Assembly: GCF_022095675.1 (NCBI RefSeq)
Contig: NZ_JAHYSG010000077.1
Span: forward strand, 1 to 61,019
Reading direction: 5' to 3'
Origin: Dactylosporangium sp. AC04546
GTDB lineage: Bacteria > Actinomycetota > Actinomycetes > Mycobacteriales > Micromonosporaceae
DNA length: 61,019 nucleotides
How positions within the stretch are numbered: position 1 is the first letter of the stretch; every line of letters starts with the position of its first letter. Position numbers and translations under genes: made by a program. Under the pieces are notes generated by a model. The model did no database searches. It saw nothing but the letters and a program-made list of their open reading frames with translations, and was not told the DNA's origin. Below are positions 49,460 to 57,547 of this stretch, piece by piece.

Positions 49460-49819
49460 GGGCCGACCTCCTCCTGACGTTCCTTCAAGTAGATGCGGTA
49501 CAGGTCCTCGGCCATGGGAATCGCGGTCCGGTACCACCGCTGCCACTGGCCGGACTTGTCCCCTGCGACCAGCAGCACAGCGCAACGCCATGGATCGAAG
49601 ACGAAGATGATGCGTATTTCGCTCCGCCCGCTCGACGGTGGCCGGAGCTCCTTGAGATTGGCGATGGCCGACCCGGCAACCGTGTCGACCAATGGCCGGC
49701 CCGCTCCGCTCGAGCTGCAGGATCGCCTGATTCACCAGGACGTGACTGCCGACATCCGTGTCGTGCAAGCCGTCGAGAAACTCCTCGACCTGGATGGTCA
49801 TGAGGATCTCCCAAGCCAC
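49456..49819 (-). pseudogene. Frameshifted HigB/RelE-like (Gp49, DUF891) toxin
   Basis: The toxin is split between two frames. The N-terminal part, MTIQVEEFLDGLHD then QLERSGPAIG, reads from 49819 or 49801 to about 49690. The C-terminal part, LVDTVAGSAIANLKELRPP, SGRSEIRIIFVFDP and LLVAGDKSGQWQRWY, reads from about 49692 to the stop at 49456. Intact relatives join these as GPALGRPLVDT, so about 4 residues are missing and the frame shifts by one. An 11-base deletion between copies of ATTGGTCGAC would explain it. The toxin, an mRNA interferase type, is probably inactive unless ribosomes shift frame or the sequence has an error. Confidence 0.75.
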
Positions 49820-49845
49820 AGCGGCCCCCTCCCCGCTGCGAGCTG

Positions 49846-49865
49846 ACTTTAGCGTATCCTAAAGT
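49846..49865 (-). promoter_or_regulatory. Probable toxin-antitoxin operator overlapping the cobK stop
   Basis: ACTTTAG (49846-49852) and CTAAAGT (49859-49865) are perfect 7-bp inverted arms with 6 bases between. They lie 26 bases before the toxin start, and the cobK stop codon (49849-49851) is inside the left arm. Confidence 0.6.
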
Positions 49866-50592
49866 CCATCAACGCGTCCAGGCGGGTCAGGATCTCGGGG
49901 ACGGTGGAGGTGACCTCGACGGCTGCCGGGAGCGGTGGGCGGTCGACCATGACCACCGGGAGCCCCAGCGCGCGGGCGGCCGTCAGTTTCGCCGACGTCA
50001 TGTCGCCGCCGCTGTCCTTGGTCACCAGGACGTCGATCGCGCGGTCGCGGAGCAGGGTCGTCTCGGCCTCGACGGTGAACGGGCCGCGGTCCAGGAGCAC
50101 CTCGAGCCTCGGGGGCAGCGGGGGCTCCGGCGGGTCGACGCTGCGGGACAGGAACCACGGCGCCGTCAGGTGGGCGAAGGCCGGCAGCGACTGGCGGCCC
50201 GTCGTCAGGAACACCCGGGCCGTGTCACGGACCGCCTCGGCCGCGGCATCCAGCGACGGTACCCGTTGCCAGCGGTCGCCCGGGCCCAACGTCCAGCCGG
50301 GGCGGCGCAGGACGAGCAGCGGCACGCCGGTTTCGACGGCCGCAGCGGCCGCGTTCGACGTGATGCGCGCGGCGAACGGGTGTGTGGCGTCGACGATCGC
50401 CGAGACCCGCTCGGCGCGCAGGTAGTCCACCAGTCCGGCGACGCCCCCGAAGCCGCCGACGCGGACCTCGCCCGGCGGCAGGGACGGCTGGGCGACCCGG
50501 CCCGCCAGGGACGAGACGACCCGCAACCCGGTCAGGGCCGCGGCCAGGCGCCGCGCCTCGCCGGTCCCGCCGAGGATGAGCACGGTCCGCAC
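49849..50592 (-). CDS. cobK: Precorrin-6A reductase CobK
   Basis: 247 residues from a GTG at 50592. VLILGGTGEARRLAAALTG (about 4-22) is the nucleotide-binding start typical of CobK/CbiJ; IVDATHPFAARITSNAAAAA, RPGWTLGPGD, RVFLTTGRQSLPAF and VTKDSGGDMTSAKLTAARALGLPVVMVDRP are all family motifs. It reduces precorrin-6A to dihydroprecorrin-6 with NADPH. It lies apart from cobGHIJ in the opposite orientation, with the TA pair in between. Confidence 0.94.
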   Translation of the reverse strand: MRTVLILGGTGEARRLAAALTGLRVVSSLAGRVAQPSLPPGEVRVGGFGGVAGLVDYLRAERVSAIVDATHPFAARITSNAAAAAVETGVPLLVLRRPGWTLGPGDRWQRVPSLDAAAEAVRDTARVFLTTGRQSLPAFAHLTAPWFLSRSVDPPEPPLPPRLEVLLDRGPFTVEAETTLLRDRAIDVLVTKDSGGDMTSAKLTAARALGLPVVMVDRPPLPAAVEVTSTVPEILTRLDALMDFRIR

Positions 50593-50609
50593 CGCGCCAG
50601 CCTAGCCCG

Positions 50610-50702
50610 GACGTTGGTCGATCCACCCTCGCGCGGAGCGAGCCGAGGGTAGATCGACCAACGTCAAACAGCGGAGCGGACCGAGGTGGATCGCCCAACG
50701 TC
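50610..50702. repeat. Palindromic three-copy cluster of the dispersed repeat
   Basis: A 22-bp arm (50610-50631, starting GACGTTGGTCGATCCACC) and its inverted copy (50644-50665) match at 21 of 22 positions with a 12-base loop. A third, inverted copy with changes lies at about 50682-50702. It fills the gap between the lectin gene stop and the cobK start, so the hairpin can end lectin-gene transcription. The core is the same as at 16841-17057 and 45291. Confidence 0.88.
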
Positions 50703-50719
50703 CGAACCAGCGAGCGAAC

Positions 50720-52900
50720 CTACGGGTAGTTGACCCAGTTGGCGACGTTCGTCGACGAGTTCGACGGGCCACCCGTGTTGTTGATGATGTGGGCGATCGT
50801 CCCCGTGCCGCCCAGCGACACGGTCACCATGTTGTGGAACTTCACGTTCGCCGTCTGCGGCACCTCGAACGAGTGGCCCAGCACGACGCTGCTGTTGGTG
50901 CTGAAGTAGCAGTAGCTGCCCAGGCCCCACGCCTCGTGCGTGGTCACCGAGTTGGCCACCTTGTACGCCGCCCAGCCCTGTGCCCCGCCGCCGCTGGACC
51001 AGGAGGACTGGTTCGGCACGTCGTAGGGGATCTCGTTCTGGAAGAAGTACGTGCGGCCGCCGTTGCCGTTCCAGATCACCTGGTACTGCTGGTAGTGCTC
51101 GACGAAGAGGCCGTACATCGTCACGTTGTTGCCGTTCACGACCAGGCCGTTGGCGCCGGTGTTGACCGTCCAGCCCACCGTGCCGCCGTTGCCGTGGTCG
51201 GCGCGCCAGATCCACATGTGGTCGCCGATCACGTTGTTGCTGTTGACCCGCAGGCTCACCGTCGCCTTGCCGGCCACCGAGCCGCCGACCCGGAAGAACA
51301 CGTCGTGCAGCGACGTCGGGTTGGCGGAGTGGTCCGCCGTCGAGCCGGACGGGCCGACCTCCATGAGCACCGGCGAGTTCACGGTGCCGGCGTCGAACAG
51401 CACGCCGGCCACCTTCACGCCGTCGACATCGGCGACCGTCATCGCGGTCACGCCGTTGTCCGGCATGATCGTGGCCAGGCCGAGGCCCAGGACCACGGTG
51501 TTCGCGCGGGTGATCCGGATCGTGTCGTTCACGTGGTACACACCGGGCGTGAAGAGCAGGTTCTGCCCGGCGGCGAGGGCCGCGTTGATGGAGGCGGCCG
51601 TGGCACCCGCCTTCACGATGTAGAACTGACTGATCGGGATCGAGGAGCCGGCGGTGGTACCGCTGGACCAGCTGTTCCCGCTGGAGTTCGTCCGCAGCGC
51701 CGGGACGAACACCTGGTAGGCGCCGGCGCCGTCGACGTACAGGAACGGCTTCTCCCGCACGACCGGCGTGCTGCCGACCGTCGTGAACGGCGGGGACGGG
51801 AAGCTGTTGGCCGGGGCGCCGCTGGTGCCGACGAACACCTGGTTCCAGTTCGAGCCGCTCCAGCTGCCGATCGCCGTGTTGCGGGTGATCCACTGCTGCT
51901 GCGAGCCGGACTGGATCTGCCCGTCGATCTTGCTGTCGGAGATCCAGCCGCCGGACGACCAGCCGCCGTCGGACAGTGCGAGGTTGCCGCGGACGTGCAT
52001 CCGCCGGTACGGCGCGGCCTGCGACACGGCCCAGCGGTCAAGGCCGCCGGTCGGCGTGACCGACAGGTTCTCGGCGGAGCGCCAGAAGTTCTGCGTCGCG
52101 TTCTGCGAGCCGTCCGGCCACCAGTCGGCCTCGGCGTGCACGGCGCCGTTGATGGTGACCTGGTCGGGCGAGAGGCCGAGGCCGGCGACCTGGGTGTAGA
52201 AGCCGACGTTGGCGTTGACGTTGTAGGTGCCGGGCTTGAACAGCAGCGCGTACCGCTGCGTCCCGAACTGGTTGGTGACCTGGCCGTTGAAGACCTGGTT
52301 CAGCCGGTTCTGGATGGTGGTGGCCGACATCGACGGGTCGAAGATGGAGACGTTCGGACCGAGGTCCGGGTTGGTCCCGTTCGACGGCGGGGTGCTGGTG
52401 GGTGGCGTGGTGCCTCCTGGGAGCGTCCATTGCTGGTTGGCGCTGGCGAAGCAGTCCCAGATCTGCAGCGGCGTGCCGTCCGCGGAGCTGGGGCCGGTCG
52501 CGTCGAGGCACTTGCCGAGCGCGCGGAGCGTGCCGTCGCTGTTGCGGCTCCACGTCTGCGCGGCGGTGCCGTTGCAGTCGTAGATCTGCACCTTCGTACC
52601 GTTGGCGCTGCTCGCCGCGGCGACGTCGAGACACTTGCCGAGGGCCCGGATGGTGCCGTCGTCGCCGACGGTCCACTGCTGAGCGCCGGTGCCGTTGCAG
52701 GTGTAGAGCTGGACCTGGGTGCCGTTGGCGCTGCTGGCCCCGGCGACGTCGACGCACTTGCCGCCGTAGCCGGTGATCGGGCCGACGGTCGCCGCCGACG
52801 CGGTGCTCATGCTGACGAACGCGATGCTGGCGGCCGCGAGCACGGTCGCCAGCGCGGCGAGGCCGAGCCGCAGGCGCGGCCTGGAACGGGTGGGGGTCAC
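50720..52900 (-). CDS. Secreted ricin-B-lectin (CBM13) protein with beta-helix domain
   Basis: 726 residues from the ATG at 52900. Signal peptide about 1-37 (STASAATVG). A ricin-type trefoil with three QxW-like sites (AQQWTV, AQTWSR, NQQWTL; about 40-160) is followed by a Pro/Thr linker and a 540-residue domain rich in Gly, Asn and Ser with NGxNVTxxGL-type turns, consistent with a right-handed beta helix (pectate-lyase/GH55-like). The product is exported and should bind a polysaccharide; hydrolase or lyase activity is inference. Relatives are often given names in databases that the sequence does not support. Confidence 0.75.
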   Translation of the reverse strand: MTPTRSRPRLRLGLAALATVLAAASIAFVSMSTASAATVGPITGYGGKCVDVAGASSANGTQVQLYTCNGTGAQQWTVGDDGTIRALGKCLDVAAASSANGTKVQIYDCNGTAAQTWSRNSDGTLRALGKCLDATGPSSADGTPLQIWDCFASANQQWTLPGGTTPPTSTPPSNGTNPDLGPNVSIFDPSMSATTIQNRLNQVFNGQVTNQFGTQRYALLFKPGTYNVNANVGFYTQVAGLGLSPDQVTINGAVHAEADWWPDGSQNATQNFWRSAENLSVTPTGGLDRWAVSQAAPYRRMHVRGNLALSDGGWSSGGWISDSKIDGQIQSGSQQQWITRNTAIGSWSGSNWNQVFVGTSGAPANSFPSPPFTTVGSTPVVREKPFLYVDGAGAYQVFVPALRTNSSGNSWSSGTTAGSSIPISQFYIVKAGATAASINAALAAGQNLLFTPGVYHVNDTIRITRANTVVLGLGLATIMPDNGVTAMTVADVDGVKVAGVLFDAGTVNSPVLMEVGPSGSTADHSANPTSLHDVFFRVGGSVAGKATVSLRVNSNNVIGDHMWIWRADHGNGGTVGWTVNTGANGLVVNGNNVTMYGLFVEHYQQYQVIWNGNGGRTYFFQNEIPYDVPNQSSWSSGGGAQGWAAYKVANSVTTHEAWGLGSYCYFSTNSSVVLGHSFEVPQTANVKFHNMVTVSLGGTGTIAHIINNTGGPSNSSTNVANWVNYP

Positions 52901-52973
52901 GGGCGGGGTCCCTTCTGGGCGGGGCGGCCCACGCCGAAGGACCCGATGTCGGGGGTCGGGTCCGAGGGCGGGC

Positions 52974-53038
52974 GGTGGATCTGTAAGGCAACCTCACAGA
53001 TCCACCGGAGGCTATTCCCGCCCAGGACCACAAGTCAA
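52974..53038 (-). promoter_or_regulatory. Promoter and start-site hairpin of the lectin gene
   Basis: On the minus strand TTGACT (53038-53033) and TAGCCT (53014-53009) are a -35/-10 pair with an 18-base spacer. At the expected start point lies a perfect 11-bp inverted repeat, GGTGGATCTGT (52974-52984) with ACAGATCCACC (52996-53006). It may be an operator or an mRNA leader hairpin; it could also end transcription from the lipoprotein gene. Confidence 0.6.
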
Positions 53039-53072
53039 TACGAGACTCGAATTAAGGGAGTGAGCTGCGGAT

Positions 53073-53663
53073 TTAAGCCTTCCCGTTAAGGATCTGACCG
53101 GCGCCACCGGCCGTTTCCTGGACCGACTCCAGGTACGCCTTCATGTCCGTGTCCTTGAGGCCGGTGCCGGCCACGACCACGGTGTTGCCGACGATGAGCG
53201 TCGGGTACATCTTCGCCTGGTCCTGCGCGTACGCCTTGGCCGCGTTGGCCGACTTGAACTCGACGAAGATCGCCTGCTGGCCGCGGTGCGGCATCATGGC
53301 GCCCTTCTTCTCGTAGCAGTCGAACTGCTTGAAGGTCGCGACCGCCGAGCGGTACTTCGCGTCGACGCCGGTCGAGTTGGAGTCCCACTGGCCAACCGGG
53401 CAGTCCGGGTCCTTGGTGAACAGCTCGCCGGTCAGCTTCGCCACCGTCTGGTAGCTGAGCTGGCCCGCCTTGCCCGAGGCGGCGCCGGACGCCTTCGCCG
53501 AGCCGCTGGGCGCCGCGCTGCCGGACGCGTCGGCGGCCGGGGCGCCCGAGTTCGCGGCCGAAGGCGCGGCCGCCGGAGTGTCGGCCTTCTTGTCGTCGCC
53601 GCAGGCGGCGGTGAACAGGATGGTGGCGCAGGCGATGGATCCGGCCAGCAGCAGACGCTTCAT
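53073..53663 (-). CDS. Exported lipoprotein of unknown function
   Basis: 196 residues from the ATG at 53663 (GGAAGAGAAG upstream). Signal peptide with lipobox ILFTAACGDD (Cys about 17). A linker rich in Ala, Ser, Gly and Pro (about 22-62) leads to a 130-residue globular part with two Cys (DPDCPVGQW and FDCYEKKG) that could pair. No domain recognised. It should be anchored on the outer face of the membrane. Confidence 0.8.
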   Translation of the reverse strand: MKRLLLAGSIACATILFTAACGDDKKADTPAAAPSAANSGAPAADASGSAAPSGSAKASGAASGKAGQLSYQTVAKLTGELFTKDPDCPVGQWDSNSTGVDAKYRSAVATFKQFDCYEKKGAMMPHRGQQAIFVEFKSANAAKAYAQDQAKMYPTLIVGNTVVVAGTGLKDTDMKAYLESVQETAGGAGQILNGKA

Positions 53664-53844
53664 TGTCTTCTCTTCCATATGTGGTACCGCATGAGGCGGG
53701 CGATCTCGGTTGACGCGAGCAACGTATGCGTCCGGCGGCGCCGTTGACTCCCGGATGTATGCCACCCGACAACGAACGTGCGCCGCGTCACTCGAAACCG
53801 TCGAACCGCCTTGCGTGGCGCCGTTTTCCCGACTGTCCGAACCG
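53664..53844. other. Upstream region of the lipoprotein gene
   Basis: 181 bases with no gene seen. It should carry the lipoprotein promoter. Confidence 0.35.
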
Positions 53845-54087
53845 CTACGGGCGGCTGGACAGCGGCACGTGCCGCCCCGCCGCGAGCAGCCCCGCGGGCA
53901 CCGCGACGAGCGGCAGCACGGCCAGCCCCAGCGCGACGAGCCAGGCGAGCACGGCGTGGGCGACCGCGCGACCGCGGGCGAACGACGGCTCCGAGTCCAC
54001 AGTGGACGGCTCGCCGCCGGGCCGGAACCGGACAGCGGCCGCGGGCAACCAACCGGCTGCCCCGGCGGTCGCTAGACGCGGACGGAC
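53845..54087 (-). pseudogene. Possible truncated paralogue of the upstream membrane protein
   Basis: Reading in another frame from just before the upstream gene's stop to 53845 gives STVDSEPSFARGRAVAHAV and LAWLVALGLAVLPLVAVPAG. This parallels STVEPAAPFEGGKVATHAV and LIWFIVLVFTGVMALL of the adjacent membrane protein, so it looks like the remains of a tandem copy that lost its 5' part. A GTG at 54000 would allow a 51-residue one- or two-helix protein. Which of the two it is cannot be decided from sequence. Confidence 0.45.
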
Positions 54088-54830
54088 AGCATGGCGTTCT
54101 GCGCGACCGTGGTCAGTGCGGCCGGGGCGGGCAGCAGCGGCAGCGTGAGCAGCAGCACGAGGTCCGGGCCCTCGCTCCACATCCACACGCCGGTCAGCAG
54201 CGCGAACGAGGCCAGCAGGCCGCCCGCGCCGACGAGCAGGCCGCGGTGGCGGGCCCGCAGCGAGGCGCGGCCCTGCGCACGGCCCGGGCCGATCGTGCGG
54301 TCGATGATCGCGGCAAAGACACCACCGAGCACCAGCACTGGCAGCGGGAGGACGGCCCCGGCGATCGGGCCGGCGACGAACAGCGCGCACGCCACGAGCA
54401 GCGCCATGACGCCGGTGAACACCAGGACGATGAACCAGATGAGGACGGCGTGCGTCGCGACCTTGCCGCCCTCGAAGGGGGCGGCGGGCTCCACGGTGGA
54501 CGTTCCCACCGGGCGGCGCAGCCAGCCCAGCGCGATGAGGACGAGCCCGGCGAGCACCGCCAGTACCATCGCCGCCAGGATCGACGACGCGATCACCGTG
54601 TCGCCGGGATCGACGAGCTCGAGCCGCGCACCGCCGCCGCTGACGCAGGTCGCGCGCACCGGGAAGTAGCCCGTCTCGATCGTGTACGAGCCGCTGGTGG
54701 GGCCGAAGCGGTCCACGCAGGCCTCGTCCGGGTCGAACCAGTGCGGCTTGAGCGACTCACCCGCCCAGGCGGTCACCAGTGTCCCGAAGGATCCCGCGAC
54801 CAGCAGCGCCCATCCCATTGCCAGTTTCAT
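54072..54830 (-). CDS. Polytopic membrane protein of unknown function
   Basis: 252 residues from the ATG at 54830. About five to six hydrophobic helices; an extracellular loop near 25-75 holds two Cys (EACVDRF and RATCVSGG) that may form a disulfide. GGKVATHAVLIWFIVLVF lies in the middle. No family recognised. The start region is contained in a tandem 89-bp duplication, so two further ATGs in similar context lie upstream (one near 54919, one near 55010), though the frames differ. Confidence 0.72.
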   Translation of the reverse strand: MKLAMGWALLVAGSFGTLVTAWAGESLKPHWFDPDEACVDRFGPTSGSYTIETGYFPVRATCVSGGGARLELVDPGDTVIASSILAAMVLAVLAGLVLIALGWLRRPVGTSTVEPAAPFEGGKVATHAVLIWFIVLVFTGVMALLVACALFVAGPIAGAVLPLPVLVLGGVFAAIIDRTIGPGRAQGRASLRARHRGLLVGAGGLLASFALLTGVWMWSEGPDLVLLLTLPLLPAPAALTTVAQNAMLSVRV

Positions 54831-55010
54831 GCTCCGCCGGCTCCGCCCGCGGTCCCGTGGGGGGTTCCCACCCCACACCCCCCATGCGACGCTGCGCGCC
54901 GCACTACAGCCAGTCTCATGCTCCGCCGGCTCCGCCCGCGGTCCCGTGGGGGGTTCCCACCCCACACCCCCCACGCGACGCTGCGCGCCGCACTACAGCC
55001 CAGTCTCATG
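54821..55010. repeat. 89-bp tandem duplication over the membrane-protein start
   Basis: Unit 1 (54821-54909) and unit 2 (54910-54998) match except for about two bases; a third partial unit (CCAGTCTCAT) follows at 54999-55010. Each unit includes the ATG region of the membrane protein on the minus strand and a strong inner hairpin (GGGGGGTT/CCACCCC-type, near GTGGGGGGTTCCCACCCCAC). Confidence 0.9.
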
Positions 55011-55072
55011 GCGGGATGGTGCGGGACCGCGCCGGGCGGCGGCTACCGGCTTCCGGACAGGGCCGCGGCGGC

Positions 55073-56275
55073 TTACGGACGGGAGGCGCGGCGCAGCAGC
55101 TCGGCCATCGGCAGGGTGGCCGCGCCGAACGCGACGGCGTCGGGGCCGAGCTCGCCCAGCTCGATCGACACCTGCCCGAACGGGTGCTCCAAGGCCTGCT
55201 CGCCGGCGGCCGCACGGATCTGCGGCAGCAGCCGCGCGCCGAGCGCGAGGCCGGCCCAGCCACCGAGCACGACCCGCTCGGGGTTGAACAGGTTGACCAG
55301 GTTGCCGATCCCGGCGCCGAGCATGCCGGCGGTCTCGGCCAGGATCTCGGCCGCGGCCGGGGTCTCGGCGGCCACGAGCGCGGTGATGTCGGCCACCTCG
55401 TCCTCCGGGGCGGCTGTGTCCGCACCCGGGTCGGCCAAGCGGTACCGGTCGAGGATGCCCTCGGCGCCAACGTAGGCCTCCAGGCAGCCGCGGGCGCCGC
55501 AGCGGCACAGCCGCCCGCCGTACACGACGGTCGTGTGCCCCCACTCCCCCGCGCTGCTGGACGCGCCGCGGTAGAGGGTGCCGTTGGTGATGACGGCCGC
55601 GCCGACGCCCGAGCCGACGAGCACGATGACGGCGTTGGCGGTGCCGCGCCCGGCGCCGAACCACATCTCGGCCTGGCCCTGGGTCTTCGCGCCGTTCTCG
55701 ACGAACACCGGCGCGGTGACGCCCCGCTCGCGCAGCAGGCCCTCGAAGGAGACGCCCTGCCAGCCGAGCGTGGGCGCGTGCACCCGCACCGGGTCGGACT
55801 GCTCGACGGTGCCTGGGACGCCGACGCCCACGCCGAGCAGCGCCGCCGGGTCGACGTCCTTGAGCACCGCCTCGATGCCGGCGGCGAGCTGGCCGGCGAC
55901 CGCCTCGGGCTCGGGGCGCGACGACGGCAGCGGCTCGTCGACGGTGGCCAGGCGGCGCATCGACAGGTCGAACAGCTCCACCTTCACGCCGGTCTCGCCG
56001 ACGTCGGCACCGACGAGCCGGCCGAAGTCGGGATCGACGCGCAGCAGCACGCGCGGGCGGCCGCCGTCGGAGTCGATCTGCCCGGCCTCGACGATCAGGC
56101 CCTCCTGGAGCAGTTCCCCGGTGACGCTGCTGGCCGTGGCGGCGCTCAGGCCGGTGATGCGGCTGAGGTCATGGCGGCTCAGCGGGCCGCGGAAGAACAG
56201 CTCGGACAGCAGCGTGGAACGGTTGCGCCGCCGCATGTCCCGCGTCGTCGCCCGCTCCACCTCGATGCGCACCAC
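55073..56275 (-). CDS. ROK-family transcriptional regulator (with sugar-kinase-like domain)
   Basis: 400 residues from a GTG at 56275, seven bases after GGGGAGG. Winged HTH at about 12-65 (RRRNRSTLLSELFFRGPLSRHDLSRITGLSAATASSVTGELLQEGLI). The ROK domain has VGADVGETGVKVELFDL, VENGAKTQGQAEMWFG, SSSAGEWGH and the zinc motif CRCGARGCLEAYVG. A sugar-responsive repressor; targets not adjacent in an obvious way, though the LamG and lectin genes nearby could be. Confidence 0.9.
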   Translation of the reverse strand: MVRIEVERATTRDMRRRNRSTLLSELFFRGPLSRHDLSRITGLSAATASSVTGELLQEGLIVEAGQIDSDGGRPRVLLRVDPDFGRLVGADVGETGVKVELFDLSMRRLATVDEPLPSSRPEPEAVAGQLAAGIEAVLKDVDPAALLGVGVGVPGTVEQSDPVRVHAPTLGWQGVSFEGLLRERGVTAPVFVENGAKTQGQAEMWFGAGRGTANAVIVLVGSGVGAAVITNGTLYRGASSSAGEWGHTTVVYGGRLCRCGARGCLEAYVGAEGILDRYRLADPGADTAAPEDEVADITALVAAETPAAAEILAETAGMLGAGIGNLVNLFNPERVVLGGWAGLALGARLLPQIRAAAGEQALEHPFGQVSIELGELGPDAVAFGAATLPMAELLRRASRP

Positions 56276-56341
56276 CGCCCGGCCTCCCCTTCGCTCGGTA
56301 GCGATCGTGTCACGCGGATGCCCCGCCGTCGACACCGGCCG

Positions 56342-57391
56342 TCAGCGCCGCCGCCGCGCATACCGGGCCGCCGCGGCCACCAGCATCAGCCCCACGACGC
56401 CGAACGCGCCCACGAGCAGCGCCATGCGGCCCTGCCGGGCCGGCCGCTCGGGCGGCGGGAGCGCCGCGGCACTGCTCGGCGCCGGCTTGGCCGGCTCCGG
56501 GCTGGCCTTGCGGGTCGCCGGGTAGTGCCGGATGCTCACCGGGCCGGGCTGGTCGGAGACCGTGAGGAAGCCGTTGCCGTCGGCGGTGTAGGCGATCGCC
56601 TCGCCCTGCGGCTCGTCCGGCAGCGGGGTCACGACCGGCGTGCCGCCGGTGATCGCCGCGGCCACGTCGCCGCCGGTGACGTCGAACTCGTACGCGTCGG
56701 AGTACGTGCGCACGACCGCCTTCGTGCCGTCGGGCGAGACCGCGGCGCCGGTGATGAGCGCGCTGCCGAAGACGCCGAGCGGGTTGGCGGTGCCGGTGCG
56801 GCTGGGCTGGAAGCGGCCGACCAGGGTCAGCGGCGCGCCCTCCGCGTTGTCGGTCGGCAGCGGGGTGTCCAGCCGGTACACCTCGCCGCCCGGCTCCTTG
56901 GTGACGATGACCGGGCGGCCCGCCCCGTCGATGAGCAGCGCTTCCGCGTCTCGCGGTTCTCCATCGGGGTACCGCAGCCGATGGATCTTCGGGCTCTTGG
57001 CGCCCCGCGGCAGCGTCCACAGCGCGATCGTGCTGCGGCGGTTGCCCGAGCCGCCCATCAGCGGGCTGTTGTCGCCGATGTCGGCCACCCACACCGTGCC
57101 GGAGCGGTCGACGGCGAGGTCCTCGGGGTCGCGAGCGGTGGTCGGGTATCCCACGCTGCGAGTCACCCGGCAGCCCTCGTCGAGGTAGAAGATCCGGGTG
57201 CGGCGCGGGTCGGGGTTGGAGTCGTTCTCGACCAGGAAGCCACCCGGGACGACGGCCAGTCCGGACACCTCGGTCACGGCCGGATCGGCGATGCGGCACA
57301 CCTCCGCGGCCTGCACCGCGGCGCCGGCGGTGGCAGGGGCAAGCGGCACCGACGCGGCGACGACGGCCGCCGTGAACACCGCCCGCCGCAT
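56342..57391 (-). CDS. Exported, membrane-anchored beta-propeller-like protein
   Basis: 349 residues from the ATG at 57391. Signal peptide about 1-25; C-terminal Pro/Ala linker, membrane helix (MALLVGAFGVVGLMLVAAAA) and RYARRRR tail, an arrangement that leaves the main domain outside. The body has repeated WxxD/G-rich strands (VSGLAVVPGGFLVEND, DLAVDRSGTVWVADIGDN, GEAIAYTADGNGFLTVSD) typical of NHL or esterase-like propellers. Function unknown. Confidence 0.78.
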   Translation of the reverse strand: MRRAVFTAAVVAASVPLAPATAGAAVQAAEVCRIADPAVTEVSGLAVVPGGFLVENDSNPDPRRTRIFYLDEGCRVTRSVGYPTTARDPEDLAVDRSGTVWVADIGDNSPLMGGSGNRRSTIALWTLPRGAKSPKIHRLRYPDGEPRDAEALLIDGAGRPVIVTKEPGGEVYRLDTPLPTDNAEGAPLTLVGRFQPSRTGTANPLGVFGSALITGAAVSPDGTKAVVRTYSDAYEFDVTGGDVAAAITGGTPVVTPLPDEPQGEAIAYTADGNGFLTVSDQPGPVSIRHYPATRKASPEPAKPAPSSAAALPPPERPARQGRMALLVGAFGVVGLMLVAAAARYARRRR

Positions 57392-57547
57392 ACCTCCGAG
57401 TCTGCCAGAGCCGCGCGTCACCGGGGCGGGTCCACCAGTCGATCACCCGGTTCGGTGACCCTCCGTCGGTCACTCAGTTACACAGAGCAGCCGACCCGTT
57501 GGTGAAACCGGAGCGGACTTCGTACCGATATGTGCCACATTTCGGCT
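57392..57547. promoter_or_regulatory. Divergent promoter region
   Basis: 156 bases between the propeller gene and the LamG gene. A CGGTTCGGTGACC/GGTCACT-type partial symmetry lies near 57450-57475. No gene. Confidence 0.35.

Noticed and set aside
50606..50704. Insertion-sequence end or transposon remnant
   Set aside because: Palindromes are present, but there is no transposase fragment or target-site duplication. The repeat core recurs alone elsewhere.
53098..53765. Longer start of the lipoprotein (MAYIRES...)
   Set aside because: The upstream part has no signal-peptide character; the ATG at 53663 has a Shine-Dalgarno and begins the lipoprotein signal directly.
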